Positions 63,809 through 64,000 of a DNA stretch of 64,000 nucleotides are shown here, one piece after another. Both the position numbers and the translations under genes were made by a program. Under the pieces are notes generated by a model. The model was given only the letters and a program-made list of their open reading frames with translations. It was not told the DNA's origin and made no database searches. Position 1 is the first letter of the stretch; each line of letters begins with the position of its first letter. This stretch comes from Clavibacter californiensis. GTDB lineage: Bacteria > Actinomycetota > Actinomycetes > Actinomycetales > Microbacteriaceae. The stretch lies in NCBI RefSeq assembly GCF_021952865.1, contig NZ_CP040792.1:2170001-2234000 (forward strand), in the 5' to 3' direction.

Positions 63809-63848
63809 GACAGCTCGAGCCCCTGCAGGCGCAGGGGCTCGAGCTGTC
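63809..63848. terminator. Bidirectional terminator after the second xylanase
   Basis: Perfect 18-base arms (63809-63826 and 63831-63848) around AGGC, between the xylanase stop and the convergent gene at the window end. Confidence 0.9.
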
Positions 63849-63868
63849 GTCCTCGTGAGCGTCGTCAC

Positions 63869-64000
63869 CTACGGGAGGCAGGTGCTGTGCTGGAGGTCGG
63901 GGACCGAGACGTACATGTGGTGCTGCTCGAGGAGGGTGAGAGCGACCGTGACGGCGAGGGCCCATGCGGCGTAGCTGACCTCGCGCAGCAGGATGCCCGC
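63869..64000 (-). CDS. C-terminal end of a membrane protein (partial)
   Basis: The last 43 codons of a minus-strand gene that continues beyond the window. The visible part contains one hydrophobic segment (YAAWALAVTVALTLL) followed by a polar tail ending DLQHSTCLP and a TAG stop at 63869. No family can be named from this fragment. Confidence 0.6.
   Translation of the reverse strand, partial: AGILLREVSYAAWALAVTVALTLLEQHHMYVSVPDLQHSTCLP

Overview
The window is ordinary core chromosome of a very GC-rich actinobacterium. Gene content and order (glnA2-glnE-glnA1, sigA, dut-DUF3710-DUF3159, SepH, ppgK, a gyrase-like topoisomerase IV pair, tandem GH10 xylanases) point to the family Microbacteriaceae, most likely Clavibacter. 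That is recognition of gene neighbourhoods and protein style, not a database match. I see no insertion sequence, prophage, integrase or CRISPR array.

Layout. 1-7.0 kb: 5' part of aceE, a peroxiredoxin, a membrane protein, tRNA-Val, a biotin-uptake operon (BioY, ATPase, EcfT) under a divergent TetR regulator with two palindromic operators, and a Nif3-like protein. 7.1-9.4 kb: a coiled-coil protein that has lost its zinc ribbon, RNase P RNA and polyphosphate glucokinase. 9.4-16.4 kb: panB and the nitrogen block glnA2-glnE / glnA1. 16.5-20.4 kb: RDD protein, J-domain membrane protein, DUF4191 protein and a membrane pseudokinase. 20.4-27.4 kb: E2 and E3 of the 2-oxoacid dehydrogenase complexes, leucyl aminopeptidase, PAC2 protein and an MFS permease. 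27.6-31.2 kb: sigA-murT-gatD. 31.3-36.4 kb: DUF7455 protein and topoisomerase IV (parE, parC, convergent). 36.5-42.0 kb: phosphodiesterase-like protein, SepH, DUF4193, DUF3093, dut, DUF3710, DUF3159. 42-54.8 kb: aconitase, dxs, fadA-fadB, DUF3000-ribonuclease D, and a sulfurtransferase-SufE-reductase operon. 54.9-60.1 kb: ZapE-like ATPase, ammonium transporter, aldo/keto reductase, MarR regulator and a PrmC-like methyltransferase. 60.2-63.8 kb: two secreted GH10 xylanases. The window ends inside a membrane-protein gene on the minus strand.

How genes work together. AceE, E2 and E3 belong to the pyruvate/2-oxoglutarate dehydrogenase system and feed the aconitase-driven TCA cycle. Two glutamine synthetases, the adenylyltransferase GlnE and AmtB form a nitrogen-assimilation set; glnA1 and amtB both carry a GlnR-type box with the same 38-bp spacing. 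The bio genes form a self-contained regulated uptake unit. The xylanases fit a plant-associated life.

Most notable. The MurT-GatD pair, which normally amidates the alpha-carboxyl of D-Glu in peptidoglycan, has lost both glutaminase catalytic residues (Cys94 and His189 are Gly), and neither protein has any cysteine. Microbacteriaceae have type-B peptidoglycan, in which that same carboxyl carries the interpeptide bridge. The pair is therefore a candidate for a bridge-forming ligase rather than an amidase. A second theme is that about fifteen genes have a TANNNT-type -10 hexamer only 6-8 bases before the start codon, the mark of leaderless mRNAs.
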